A program made the position numbers and the translations under genes. Shown in pieces: positions 25,872 to 37,751 of a stretch of DNA of 64,000 bases (its first letter is position 1; every line of letters starts with the position of its first letter). The stretch spans positions 7,196,001 to 7,260,000 of the forward strand of contig JBAMJR010000180.1 of NCBI GenBank assembly GCA_038501785.1. Reading direction: 5' to 3'. The stretch is from Myoxocephalus aenaeus (Eukaryota; Chordata; Actinopteri; Perciformes; Cottidae). The notes under the pieces are model-generated. The model was not told the origin of the DNA and searched no databases. It worked only from the letters and a program-made list of their open reading frames with translations.

Positions 25872-25877
<6 letters not shown>

Positions 25878-25952
25878 GCAATGGCGGCTCCCAAAGAGCC
25901 ATTCATCATGGCGGTGTGAGGTTAGCTGCATCTCAGAATCACAATCATCTTT

Positions 25953-26125
25953 ATTGGCCACGTGTGAGTACGCATGCAAGGAATTTGACTTTCTGTTGCT
26001 CTCAAAGAAATACAAATGAAAACAAGAATGACATATTACGCATATGTCGTTCTTGTTTTCATTTGTATTTCTTTGAGAGCAACAGAAAGTCAAATTCCTT
26101 GCATGCGTACTCACACGTGGCCAAT
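25953..26125. repeat. Near-perfect inverted repeat, 84 bp arms, 5 bp loop
   Basis: Left arm 25953-26036 and right arm 26042-26125 pair at 83 of 84 positions (the exception is position 26029 against 26049). The loop is 26037-26041. The left flank and arm (ATCATCTTTATTGGCCA) read on the minus strand as the 3' end of a fish non-LTR retrotransposon (TGGCCAATAAAGATGATT). The palindrome is therefore a fold-back duplication of a LINE-type tail. No open frame is involved. Confidence 0.93.
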
Positions 26126-26390
26126 CACGAGCCATCTCCACAATAGAAGATCTTTGATGTGACGTGTCGAGTCTTCTTGGCCAATCAGCGTCCCGTTTCT
26201 CGACATGCGCTCTCTGTACATCCGCTAGCGCTCTGTACCTCTGCTAGCGCTCTGCCTTCGTTAGCACCCCCCACCCCCGCTGTCCTCCTCCGGGCGCCAG
26301 GAGTGAAGCTCGCCTAGAGCGCCACATGAGCTAGGGCCGGCGCTGTTTAGGCTACTCTTGGCGGGCCCTGCTCCAGCAGTTATAGATACC

Positions 26391-26594
26391 ATGGTGAAAA
26401 GAAAGGCAGAGCAGGTGCCCCAGAAAAAGGTCTGCCTAACGTTTAAACATGAGTGGCTAGATGAAATAGTCCAAACTGACACAGGTAGGATGAAACTTTC
26501 AGACATATTTAAATATGAAGAAAGCAAATTCTGCTCGGAGGCAAAAGCAAAAGGAGAGTTCGCTCGTGGGAAAACGTGTTTCTCTTTTGGTTAA
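26391..26594 (+). pseudogene. Small open frame resembling the N-terminal zinc-finger exon of a hAT transposase
   Basis: The 67-codon frame reads MVKRKAEQVPQKK, then FKHEWLDEIVQTDTG, then LSDIFKYEESKFCSEAKAKG and EFARGK before running out. Basic start, EWL core, Cys..AKAxGEFAxGK order resembles the TTF/BED-type finger of vertebrate hAT transposases, but the second zinc Cys seems lost (only one Cys in the CxxC position). A GT at the GK codon could be an old donor. I cannot separate a decayed transposon exon from a chance frame with certainty. There is no homologous downstream exon in the next kilobase. Confidence 0.4.
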
Positions 26595-26911
26595 CCTGTT
26601 TTTCAGATGCTGTTCTTCAGAGACATGTGTCTTCCATAGGCCTGCAGACAAGATGAGCCACATAGCCAGATAGGCCTATCTCCCTCAATGACATTCAAAT
26701 GACATGTTTTGTAGCCTAGTTTGTTGCAAACCACTCCAGTTACTAAATTGTTTATATAGGCTACCTTTAGGAAAAATGACACCATGTCAATTTAATAGGC
26801 CTATAATTATTGTTAAGCACTGCATTAGCATTTTTCTTTCAATGAAGTTCCACTTAAATGTTGTACCTGCTGAGAAATGACTAAACACCTTTGGTACTTA
26901 TAACCAGTACG

Positions 26912-26949
26912 ATGACTGGTTCACTGGTCATAACCAGTGAACCAGTCAT
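26912..26949. repeat. Perfect 17 bp inverted repeat, 4 bp loop
   Basis: Arms ATGACTGGTTCACTGGT (26912-26928) and its reverse complement (26933-26949) flank CATA. Confidence 0.9.
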
Positions 26950-27226
26950 AACCTCCCCTTATTGAAGTTCAACAAAGATCCTTTAAGTTCAACTAAACTG
27001 ACTGGTAAAACACCATCATTAAAATGTTCCCAAAGTCCAGCCATTATAAAGGATATTGAATAAATATCAACCTTGTATACATATTGATGCATTTGCTGTC
27101 ATCTCTTTGAATCCCCTATGGCTAACGCAGGCTTGTGATCATTTTCGGCAGGTCGCGTGGTTGCGAATTGCTCACAGTGCTGAAATGTGCGCTCAGAAAT
27201 AAAAGAAATTGCTCAGTGCCGGAAAA

Positions 27227-27243
27227 AATTAGAGGGAACATTG
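27227..27243. mobile_element. Possible hAT right terminus
   Basis: AATTAGAGGGAACATTG resembles the end of a hAT family whose other end reads CAATGTTCCCTCTAATT. No matching left end was located, so this may be a relic of the element that carried the frame at 26391. Confidence 0.35.
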
Positions 27244-28324
27244 GTCCTGGTGTATTAATGTCTGTCCCATTGTTGTTGCCGTTGTTCAGCACTTGCAGCC
27301 TCCACATGTACGTGACGGCTGGACGTCGTGGTATTGGTTTGGTCTTCTGAAAAGCCGCTTCTTTTATTTGGTGATTGTAAATATAACAAAATAACAGGGG
27401 AATCAGCGACGAGGCCAGGTCAAAATTATAGATGTATTAAATATATTATTATCATGATTTCATCATTAGTTTGCCCGGATGACAAATTGATGTCAGGTCC
27501 CAAGTGACGTTCCTCTCCTCCGATAGATTATTTTTGCTTTAACAGAGAGGATGGATGATTTCATAAACGACGGCCGATTGCCGAGACGTCCGTCTAGAAA
27601 ACGAGCAGCCAAAAGAAAAACTGCTTACGAATCAATTCCAAAGCCCAGGCCCACTTACTTTATTAGTGATTCTGTCAGTGCCACATTAACTAACCTCAAT
27701 ATTTAAATTATTCATCTGGACAAACTCTATCCGTGTTTTTTTTTTTGTTGCATGCAAGCGAAGCACTTTTCCTCCTGCCCCTGAACGCGCCTTGACCTCC
27801 TTGTAGAAGCGGAGCGGCAGTGACACGGTGGAATATGTGACTCCTGATCTATGAGTGTTAATTAAAAATTAAAAAAAGGCCCCCTATGGTGTTTAAAAGG
27901 TTAAGAGCCGTAAGGGGGCGGGCTCTCCTTTGGGTTTAATCCCTTTTCCCGTTGCTGGAGGCCGTGCTTTGAGTAGCGGGAGAGGACAGTCAGACTTCCT
28001 GTCGAGGATAAAGAGGAGAGGGCGAGATGGAGATGGAGATAGATGACTAATTTGGGAGCGAAGTTGGAAACGGCAGCGAGAACACGGCGAGCTTTTGATG
28101 TACGTTAACGAGCGGGGATTCACGTTCAGCGAGTCTTGAAAACGGCTTCGGAAACGGAGATTAGAAAGACGGGGAACATCATTCTGCACAAGGTGGAGCA
28201 GTTAGTGAGCTGATAGACGACTGGGAATGTCATTCTGCTGCTTTTGATTTATTATTTTTACACACTTTCCCATCAGCACCTGATAAGGAAAGGAAATGAG
28301 GAGCTAAAGTTTGGGTTTCTGTTT

Positions 28325-28600
28325 GGGATGCACCAATACCGATAATGGGGCCGATCCATTCCATCAAATCCTATGTGCATTATAGAGCTTCCATTTGTCG
28401 ACTCATTGATTAGTTGATCTATTATGTCATTTATCATGTAAAGATATTTAAAAAATGCTGTTTTCAGCCTCTCAAATATGGATATTTCCTGCTTTTCTCT
28501 GTTTTATATCGTATTAAACTTAATATATATTTGGAAGCAGATTAATCAATAATGTAAATAAAACAAATGATAATTAATCTACGGGTTAATTGAAATGCCA
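28325..28600 (+). mobile_element. Diverged teleost interspersed repeat
   Basis: CAGCCTCTCAAATATGG, CTGCTTTTCTCTGTTTTATA and TTAATCAATAATGTAAATAA match, from memory, the core of a short DNA-transposon-like repeat common in fish, whose ends are rich in ATTAATCGATTA. 28325-28365 (GGGATGCACCAATACCGATA) resembles the end of a separate fish element. Confidence 0.5.
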
Positions 28601-29201
28601 GATTGTTAGGAAATGTTTAATCTGACAACATATTTAGTTTTTTAAGTTAGGAAAGCATTGTTTAAGTCATTGTTTTATAAAATAATGATCACTTCCACAC
28701 AAGGAGGCGTAGAGTTTATTGGTTAAACATCGGATCGATTCGCAGAGACAGGTATCTTTATCTTTATCACAGAATGATGAAGCCGGATTGATGCGTCCTT
28801 AGTTCCTGTCATGTACAGAGCAGGACGCTCAACTCATAAATACTCCATTCCAAAGAATGTGTTAACATACCTGCTGGAATAAGAAGGGATGGAAATACAA
28901 TTTCAGAGTTGATATCCAGGGACGTTTTTTTTCTCCAGCAAGGTGACACGGAAATGACGAGGAAACGGTATGAAGGGCAAATGAAGGAACGGTGAAAGCG
29001 CGGCGCCGCGGACAAATGGCACAGATGACAGACACTTAATAAGAAGCCAAATTTGAGGAATGGCGGCGGGGTGAACGACAGGAATAAATGAAGAGAGCGA
29101 ACGAGGGGGAATACATGATGGAGGGATGGAGCCGTCCTCCAGACAATCACTGGGTGGCTTTTTTTGTCATTCCGCGCAGGTTTTCCGGGGAGGAAGGCTG
29201 C

Positions 29202-29202
<1 letters not shown>

Positions 29203-29234
<32 letters not shown>
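29203..29234. repeat. (AC)n microsatellite
   Basis: 32 bp of pure AC, the first of three same-orientation arrays within 450 bp. Confidence 0.93.
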
Positions 29235-29236
<2 letters not shown>

Positions 29237-29367
29237 GAGAATAGAGAGCACAGACACACACACATACATCTGCAGTTTTTGCTTACCGTCAACAGGAGAG
29301 GAGACAGGTTTAGAAACAGCAAGAGGCCAAATCAGCCTCGCTGTTATCAATGCTTTCAACCTGATCC

Positions 29368-29379
29368 CACACACACACA

Positions 29380-29454
<75 letters not shown>
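29368..29454. repeat. (CA)n microsatellite
   Basis: 87 bp with one T at 29381. Confidence 0.95.
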
Positions 29455-29456
<2 letters not shown>

Positions 29457-29561
29457 GGCTACAGACAAATAGGTGTAGACAGCAAGAAATCGAGTCTATG
29501 GGGCATTTTTGTGATGTGTATTGTCGCTCCCATAATCTCTCGCCTCTCCTTCACTTGTTAC

Positions 29562-29562
<1 letters not shown>

Positions 29563-29645
<83 letters not shown>
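29563..29645. repeat. (AC)n microsatellite
   Basis: 83 bp of pure AC, 108 bp after the previous array. Confidence 0.95.
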
Positions 29646-29649
<4 letters not shown>

Positions 29650-31038
29650 ATTTTTGGCAGAGGCTGCCCTACCTTCACACTCCTAGGTCCCTGACCCAAT
29701 TTGAGCAGCATCACTGAGCGATGGTGGCCCACTGGTGCCAAAAGACCTCGGTAAAAAAAAAAAAAATAGTTGTGTCATTTTTCTCAACTTGATGCAAACT
29801 TCTCTCCAATGAGAGGTTTGCAGAATATTTTGCTTCTAAGCACTTTTGGGGGAAATATTTCTATTTGTCACTTTAATGCTTTGTACTAGATATTTTGTGA
29901 ATTTAAGATAAGTATGTGTGCATATTTGTCTATGTATATATTTTTGTATATTATATATACCTATACATGCACACTCGACTACAGACATATGTATAATTAT
30001 ATCTGACATATTTATATAGCAAATGCTGTTTTTGGCAATTTGCTGAAACCTCTGATGTTGTTTTTCTCTCTCTGACTGAGACTATATTCATCCCATGAAT
30101 CCACACCTGAGTCTGTTGGCGAAGAGCCAAACGAGCTCAACACATCGTACCTTTAATCTAATATAACAGTGAACTTTGAAAGGGGGGGGGGGGGGCGTTG
30201 CACAGAAGGCAGAAATCATCTCTCTGCGCTGCAGCTGCCATCAAAACACATAATCCATCACATCTGTCTCCCTGTTTCATCCGATCGCAGCGTCTCTCCG
30301 TTTGTGGTTCTCCCCGGAATAAGTATGGAAATAATCTTTCAGCGAGTCCTCTCCTGGGACGTCCCGCAGACACGGGGATAATATCTTCTCTGAAAGCTGT
30401 TCTCAGACGTACTGTACACGCCTGGACACTGTATTCGTTTTTGCACCACCAGCCTTAATGCACTCATCGGGTTCATAGACGCTGTGGCTGCATGGCTTTT
30501 TAAACAGGGTGATGTAACAGATAGCAATTTACATATAAAACACACCAGAGAGATGGGAGGGTGGAGGCAGCAGCAACATTTTCATCTTGTTTCCCTCTCA
30601 AATCCCGAAAACAAGCGAAAACAAGATTAGCATGCGTGTTGTGCCTCGGTCAGTGGGGACATGATGCTTCTATAATGACCCCCGCGAAGGTATTGTGGGG
30701 CATTTTTCCTCAAAAAGAAATATCGCAACAAAACTCCGTCTTTGAGCACATGTTGGGTCGTCGTTGGAGTTCGGCATTGAACGCACCGGCCCCGTTAAGC
30801 TTCTTTTTTTTCTCACCGTGCCATTCTGTGGTTGAGATCTCATTCATGCTCATCATGCCACCTTTGAAACCATGTGATGGAGTCTTCCTGTTCCAATTGA
30901 AGGAAATATCCAGCCGCCCTCTCCGCCTGCACAAGCGGTGAGACTGTGCATGTGAAGCTGTGTGAAACAGTCAGCTGTTGAGCCTGAGACTGGATGCGTG
31001 AGAGTTGAAATGCACCCGAACGACTCGTGGGAGAGGTC

Positions 31039-31220
31039 TGCACGGTGGTGAAGTGGCAAGCACTGTGACAGACAGCAAGAGGGACCTGGGTTCAAATCCC
31101 GGTCTGGGCGGCGCTTCTGTGCAGAGTTTGCATGTTTTCCCTGTGTCAGCGTGAGTCCCAAAGACATGCAGCTTAGTTTAATTGGACTCTAAATTATCAG
31201 TAGGTGTGAATTATTTGCCC
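31039..31220 (+). mobile_element. tRNA-derived SINE, second family
   Basis: A box TGGTGAAGTGG at 31046-31056 and B box GGTTCAAATCC at 31089-31099 fit the polymerase III consensus. They are followed by GAGTTTGCATGTTTTCCCTG, AAAGACATGCAG, TTAATTGGACTCTAAATT and TAGGTGTGAATT, the body of another SINE-like repeat common in fish. It differs in sequence from the family at 5403 and 19621. Confidence 0.78.
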
Positions 31221-32879
31221 AATTATAATAAACAATTTAGATGGATGCAGTTATGGGAGAACTTGTAAACAGATTTTTTTGATGTTGTTACTGCAAGAAA
31301 ACGCCAATTTTTCCTCAAGTGTTCCAGGTCACACGGGGTGAGTGACTGATGTACCAATGCTTCATATTGTGGGTGAAGTATTCCTTTAAGATGCCAAACC
31401 TGAGACTTCAGTAGACCTATAAATGTCTGTTTAGTATAACAAGCTTCTCATAATCCGTGCTTGAGCTTTCACTTTACCGGAATATACATATAACGTAGTT
31501 ATGTTCGTAGAGTTACGGGCCTTCTTTTTGGACGTATTCCATTAATGAAATGAATATGGACTATGCTGTGTTTCTTCAAAACTCTCTGTTTATTCAATCA
31601 TGTGGTTGCCGTTAGATGTGTTCTGCTGTGTTGAGATCTAATAAAGCTCCTCCTCGGTCAGAGGCGCCGGGCTCCGTTTCCCTGTGACGCTCAGCCGTGC
31701 AGAGAATGTCCCTCAGGGGCCGTTAATGGGGGTCATAAAGTCTGATACGGATATTTGAACACATTGAACTCTAACTGGCCTTGCTCAGACAAGGACACAT
31801 GCTCTCCACCCCGGGGCCATTTCCATGAACAGGATTGGAGAATAGAAACTATTGATTTTGCGCGTGTTTAATGTGATTGCCTCGACTGTGTTTTGTTAAA
31901 AAAAAACTCTCGGCCTCTTTGCCCGTCAGTATTCGGCAGTCAAAGCGTATAGATTATGGTAATAACTGACACGCTAACAGGGTGGATTGTCAGCGTCAGA
32001 CTCAAAGTATATAATTGTGCCTAATCTAAAATGTAATCCATGCAACAATGTGCCGAATAATGAAGGGGGGACATGTGTAATCCGGGTTTAGACTTCCTGC
32101 AGATGGCCTAAATCCAGCCATTGTGCACAGTGGACTTTTCCAGTGGCGACAGACGACAACAATGTGGCCTCATGGTATTATGAATTACATAAAAAATATC
32201 TCACAGCGAGTTATAAAGGCTTCAGAAGCTGTGACAAAAATGCTGTAAAAAAAAAGATTAGCATAATTCACCCCAAAAAACATTCATACTGCGTTTTGTA
32301 ATTACCGCACAATAATGACTTTATAGAGTTTAAAGTGGCCTTCATGTTCTGAAATTAACGTCGGCCGTCACGCCGGCTGGAAAGCTCGAGTGAGCGGTTT
32401 CGGAGGAGGCCATCGAGTAGCCGGCTGATTAGATTGTTTGTGTTTACTGTAACGTTCGCGCTGGCGTTGCGATCGGATGCCAGTCTTTGGGCTCTGCGCC
32501 GAGTCTCGGCCGAGGTAATTGACACGCCGCCCGCTGGGGTTTGTGATTAACTTTATTGACGCGTACGTAGGGAGAGGTGGGTGCACGGCCTCGCACGCTG
32601 TTGGCAGAGCTAACGGGCCTTTTTAAAGCTGCTGAGACTAAATAGCATCGATAGATGTTTTTAGAAGGACCCTGAACGCTGCTGTCCAGTGAAATGCCCG
32701 AAGAGAGGAGAGTTAGAAGCACGGGCCTCAAGGCTAACAGGGGCGGGGTCAGCTGGTCAGCATGTAGACATATACATAATCAATCTTTATGTATAAATAC
32801 ATAAAGATTGAAATATTTTTTCATTTTACCACATTTACAGTATTATAACTTGTCATTTTGATTTCATAATTGTATTAAT

Positions 32880-33000
32880 CATAATCATAATCATAAAAAG
32901 AATAATAATACACTTTATTTATATAGCACTTATTAAAACAAAGAGTACAAAGAGCTTTACACACAATTATAAAAACACTTTAAAATGGTTTAAACATTGA
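32880..33000 (-). mobile_element. Non-LTR/SINE 3' tail, antisense
   Basis: On the plus strand: AATCATAATCATAA, then AATAATAATACACTTTATTT and ATATAGCAC, with AAAGAGCTTTACA. Reversed, it reads as a tail with AAGCTC, AAATAAAGTGT and an ATT-rich terminal microsatellite, a familiar fish retroposon end. Confidence 0.6.
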
Positions 33001-33889
33001 GCAAAGTTGATACATACTCAAAAAAGTGGGCTACTTAAATAAAACTATATAAAATAATTACAATAATAATTAAAATACAGTTTAAGAGGATGCCTTTGTA
33101 TACATATACAAGTAAAAACGTTTTTAAAGTATTGCACGTGCTATAATTGGTGGCCGCATTCACGGTAGATGACAAAATGTACATTGTATATATATATATA
33201 TGTTATATTCACATTATGACAATTATTTTGTTTATGTTCATCATTTGTGTCCCAAGTGCAACATTTTGCCCCGAGTTACATCGGGTCCAACGCTCGATCA
33301 CAGCTTCCACATAGAAAAATTGTTTCTTGCTTTTTACTGCAAGGTTAGAAAAGTATTTTTCTTGTCGAACAAATTGTCAAACTGTCCATCGAAAGGAAAC
33401 GAACAAAAACAAAATCCCACCAGAGTGATTGTAAGGCATCCAGAGCCTGGCAGGGGCCCGTGGAGCGTGCAGGGAATTGTACACCGTTTTCAGGCCCCCC
33501 CTCCGTGAGCTGTTTCCTGGGACCCTGATTGACAGGTCCATTGCCCCGCCCCCTTTCAGTCTGACACCACTCGCGCGGAGGAGTCGCTGTCCTCGCTGTT
33601 AGACGACAGCCGAATGTTATTAACTGCGTGAGAGGAGGCCTTTAATGTAATTAAGAGTGAGGAGACGAGGGGTGACAACCGGGAGGTCGAGTAAATCATG
33701 CCCCCCCCCCCCCCCTCTTTCTGCAACAGTCCCCTCCTTTAAGCTCCTGTTGAGAAAGCGTGTCTTTAATTAAAAATCCCCCATCCGACTCCCACTCATC
33801 CACACACAGTGTACACAAACACCACTCCTCAGAACATGTGGGCTTGATTAGTGTTAATCCTTATCTCCAGAATGGACAGCTCTTCTCAA

Positions 33890-33992
<103 letters not shown>

Positions 33993-34111
33993 TTTTTCCT
34001 CCTCGGCTGGCTAATTTCACGAAGAGCATAATTACAGCATTTTCAATTCTGGCCCTTTGCAGAGCTATGAGGCTGACGGTCTATCTCTGCACAGCAGCTG
34101 AGAGCGGCTGC

Positions 34112-34137
34112 TGTGTGTGTGTGTGTGTGTGTGTGTA
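34112..34137. repeat. (TG)n microsatellite
   Basis: About 26 bp, between the two larger clusters. Confidence 0.88.
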
Positions 34138-34382
34138 TGTGAGATTGTGTACACATGGTTCCCAGAGTGCTTGTGGGTGCGTGCTCGTGTTTTTTTTTTG
34201 TCGCCACTAAAATGAGAGGGAGAATTAGCGGGTTACGCCGGTGACTAATACAAGAGATACTTTTTTTTTTCCCGGCAAATCCAAATTGGAAAAAAAAGCA
34301 GCGGAAATCATGACAACTGTGTAGACCGCGTCGTCGACGGCCACTCTCGTGCAAACCGGGGAGGATTTACTAATAACGGCGA

Positions 34383-34445
34383 GCCAAAGTATTACGATAA
34401 CGTGCCAAAGTATTACGATAACGTGCCAAAGTATTACGATAACGT
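34383..34445. repeat. Three exact 21 bp tandem units
   Basis: GCCAAAGTATTACGATAACG plus T starts at 34383, 34404 and 34425 with no mismatch, which suggests a recent duplication. Confidence 0.94.
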
Positions 34446-34527
34446 GTGGGTGCGAACGTGTTAGTGCCAGCGAACCGATGCCTGGTCCAGAATGTGTTCA
34501 GCAACAGTGTGATATCCAGTAATCTGA

Positions 34528-34532
<5 letters not shown>

Positions 34533-34611
<79 letters not shown>
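34533..34611. repeat. (TG)n microsatellite
   Basis: 79 bp of pure TG. Confidence 0.95.
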
Positions 34612-34612
<1 letters not shown>

Positions 34613-34668
34613 AACAGTAGGAGGATGAAAGGCTTGTCAGCGCTGATTAGAGCTGGCACAGTTTGAGT

Positions 34669-34672
<4 letters not shown>

Positions 34673-34762
<90 letters not shown>
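34673..34762. repeat. (GT)n microsatellite
   Basis: 90 bp of pure GT, 61 bp after the preceding array and in the same orientation. Confidence 0.95.
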
Positions 34763-34764
<2 letters not shown>

Positions 34765-37034
34765 TCACGCCCATGCTTTGGTCACTCTCCAGTAGGGGAG
34801 ATCGGAGCTGCCCTGAGGCGGTGGCCACGTTCCCATCCTTTCACCGGCTCCTCCTTTCATCTCCCCTCATATCGTTCTCTTCCTCCTCTTCCTCTGAGCG
34901 GTGCGTCTGTTTCCCGCCTGATACCTCCGCTCTCACTCAAACGCTCATAAAAAAATCAAAAATCAAAATAAAACATCCGTGCATTTATGTGCGAGCCCAA
35001 ACGGAGCTCCCGTGTTTATTAGGACGCAGGCAGCTCATCAGCGATGCTCAGTCGGCTTTGATAGTAACTTGGGGCGCCCGAACACAGGCCGCCGATGCCA
35101 GTAAAGCATCTCTGCCTTCACTGATAATGAGCTCTGTGTCCTCAAAGAGAGTCGGGTGCCAGATCCCCCCTCCAGAGGTGCCGCGCGCCGCCGCCGCGCC
35201 TTCTGACACCAGCAGGGCGGCGTGCGTCCCTCCCGAAGCACGCACCCCCACTGATAATGAAAACAGCACGGCAGCATCCGCCGACCGTTAGTTTGCATCC
35301 ATTAGTTTCAAAAGAAGGCCGAGTTCCTCCTACCTGACCATCAATCTGCCTCCTGGAAGCCTAATGTGACGCGGCGGCACATATTTAGCGAACAGTTAAC
35401 GCCGCAATTAGCGTTCGGGAGCCCTCGGCCTCTGCCAAGTGCCAGCCGCCCAACATCTGCTCCTCCGTCGCCGCCGCCGCCGGGGGCCCGACGCGCTCCA
35501 CAGGTGGCTGAACGCTAATCAGGTGCGAGGCAGAAGTGATAGTGCGGAAAGACGATGAAAAAAGTGTTTTGGAGTGTTCATTTAAGTCTGATAATAGTAA
35601 AAAAAAAAAAAGAGGGAGGGTCTCCTCCAGCGGTCACCTTGACTCCCCCGCCCCCTGGCGCGTCGGGCCACCCGGCCTCAGCGGTGTGGGGCGTGCGCCA
35701 TCAGCACATCCGCGGCATATTCGCCCTGATGGGACGCCCCGCCTCCCTCCCGCGCTCGCCTGTGCATATTGGATTTATTTCTCGCTCCGCCGGTGATGGA
35801 TTTTCCATTTCCCTGTTTTGTGCGGCGGAGCGCCGTGGAGAGGAGCGGCACATCTCGACTGTTGCATCCTCCGTCGCACACCGTTTGTTCAATGCCATTT
35901 CTTTTTTTGGGGGGGTGATTTAGCTCTCCCCGGGAAGAAGCCACTCTTCTCCATATTGTGGGGGTCCATTTAACCCTGATAAGTCATTGTTGAGGCAATA
36001 GGGAGAGGGGAGTCTTTACCGTGTGCAGACAGTGTCACCCCTCCTCCTCCTCCCTACTCTCTTATTTCCTGTTCCACTCTCTTTATCATTTCGCCTGTAA
36101 CTCCTCCGTGGGGCGAATGTGTCGATTCAGAGGCCCAACAGGAAGGGTGGGGCGGGGTGAGGTGAGGCGGACGGGGATTATAACAGAAACCGGATGAAAA
36201 GGGGAGAGAAAGAGGAGGGGTGAGGCGGGAGGAAATAAAGTTGCTCTTATCGGGACTCGCCAGGAGCGACGCGCACACAAAAGCTGCTCGGGAATCCAAT
36301 TTAGTCTCCGCTGTTAGTTTAAGTGATATCACCGCAATTAGCTGTCACGGGTCAGAGTGTGAGCCGGCCGCGTTAAGTGATTTTCTGAAATCCCACTAGT
36401 GGGAGCGTTCGGGGACGTGGAGTCGCCAAGAAAGAAGAGCGAATAAAGGAGAAAGAAAACAAGTTCCCTCACCGACTCCACAAATGGAGCGCTCCTTTAG
36501 ACGGCCTGCTAATAAATGTCAGCCGCCTCTCGGCTCTTTTGTTTTGCTCTTGTCGGCTCATTCTGTATTTAAATGGATTGTTTTCTCTCCCCCTGCATCT
36601 CTCCACAAGGGGGGCGTCGTCGTTTCATTTCAGACCCGTGTGACTCGTGCCCCTCGTTGTCGTTTTTTTCCGGGCCTCCATGTTCACAAGAGCGATTGGA
36701 TAGAGAGGGTGCATTGCTGAGAATGTGACCTATTTATAAACCTCCAGTTTCCGCTGCTGTTCTGCAGCTTCCCTTCACTACTCACTATTCCAGAGTTGAT
36801 CTTTGCATCTTATTAAAGTTGCTAGTTTAACCTCCAGGACTGCCCGGGGACATCGGTGAGAGAGAAGTTACTGAGGTTGCTGCGTCTTTATGCACTCGGA
36901 GTGCAGGAGCGCAGACGTTTGAGCTCAACGTTTGACCCCCGGCGACCTTGAACCGGCTGCCCTTGTGGAACAATTCAAATTCTGTCAGGAAAATGGAGCG
37001 AACAAAGGCATTACATTGATTTAGCAGTACTGCA

Positions 37035-37200
37035 AGGGGAAGATAAATAAAGATAAGATACGATAAGCTAAGATAAGATATTCCTTCATTAGTCCCACAG
37101 TGGGGAAATTGCAGGATTACAGCAGCAGACAGGTAAAGTGCACACAAGAGACATAGTAAAATAACAATATATTAAAAAGTAATACGTATACATAAACAGT
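37035..37200 (-). mobile_element. Non-LTR 3' tail, antisense, with GATAA repeats
   Basis: AAGATAAGATA variants are followed by TTCCTTCATTAGTCCCACAG and TGGGGAAATTGCAGGATTAC. On the minus strand this is the familiar fish non-LTR end CCCACTGTGGGACTAATGAA with a TATCTTATC tail. It lies 350 bp upstream of the first clstn2 exon. Confidence 0.68.
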
Positions 37201-37490
37201 ACAACAGTAATAAATACATAATAATAATTACATTTCTAAAATTAGAAAATTTATTGATTGATTATTTGTATTGTATTGTATTTGCTGCACTGAAAAACAG
37301 CCAAAATCTTTCTTCCCATTTTCCTCCAATACTCCTCAGTCAATGTAACACCGCGTGGCCCTTTAAGAAAGTCACTGTGTGGGCACAACACTCCTTTTGT
37401 TGGGAAAGAGCACATGTATTAACATCATATGCCAGCAAGAGTCCTTCTTTACGACTGAACTGTAGTCCACCTGACTGACTGTGATTAACA

Positions 37491-37555
37491 CTGACCTCAC
37501 TCTTCCTCCTCCTCCTCCTCCTCCTCCTCCTCCCGCCCTTCTCTCTGGTCTGTAG
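37491..37555 (+). promoter_or_regulatory. 3' splice site of first visible clstn2 exon, with (TCC)10 polypyrimidine tract
   Basis: The exon is preceded by TCTGTAG. A perfect (TCC)10 run at 37504-37533 forms most of the polypyrimidine tract. A branch-point-like CTGAC lies at 37491-37495, and no AG occurs between it and the acceptor AG at 37554-37555. The tract is therefore a trinucleotide microsatellite whose length can vary. The branch point is inferred from consensus only. Confidence 0.7.
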
Positions 37556-37751
37556 GGGAAATCTGTGCGTTCAACATCCACGGGCTGGAGGCTCCGTTCG
37601 AGGCAGTGGTGCTGAACGGGACGTCCGGCGAGGGCCAGCTGAGGGCCCGCGGCCTGGTGGACTGCGAGCTGCAGAAGGAATACACCTTCATCATCCAGGC
37701 TCACGACTGCGGCTCAGGCCCCGGGGGCGTGGAGGTCAAAAAGTCCCACAA
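37556..37751 (+). CDS. clstn2: calsyntenin-2, internal exon (end of cadherin repeat 1)
   Basis: Calsyntenins are type I membrane proteins of the postsynaptic and secretory membrane, with two cadherin repeats, a LamG-like region and an acidic kinesin-binding tail. This exon encodes about 65 residues. It begins with the last two bases of a split Gly codon (phase 1), then EICAF, and ends KKSHK with the last Lys codon split AA|G (phase 2). The donor GTGAGTAAG starts at 37752. Diagnostic stretches are APFEAVVLN, DCELQKEYTFIIQAHDCG (a cadherin DxE-type calcium-site segment) and a NGT N-glycosylation sequon at the position where mammalian calsyntenin-2 has NKT. The wording fits CLSTN2 better than CLSTN1 (VPFDAVVVD) or CLSTN3. 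The exon is far more GC-rich than the flanking intron. The paralogue assignment rests on remembered sequences; membership of the calsyntenin family is secure. Confidence 0.9.

Noticed and set aside
25953..26125. microRNA precursor
   Set aside because: The arms are too long and too perfect and derive from a retroposon tail; a double-stranded RNA source fits better.
28809..29261. 150-codon minus-strand open frame starting in VCVCV
   Set aside because: It begins in a CA array, has no homology that I recognise, and has no splice or promoter context.
34677..35291. 204-codon plus-strand open frame running from a GT array into GC-rich DNA
   Set aside because: The start lies in the microsatellite, the GC-rich part is open on both strands, and no domain is recognisable.
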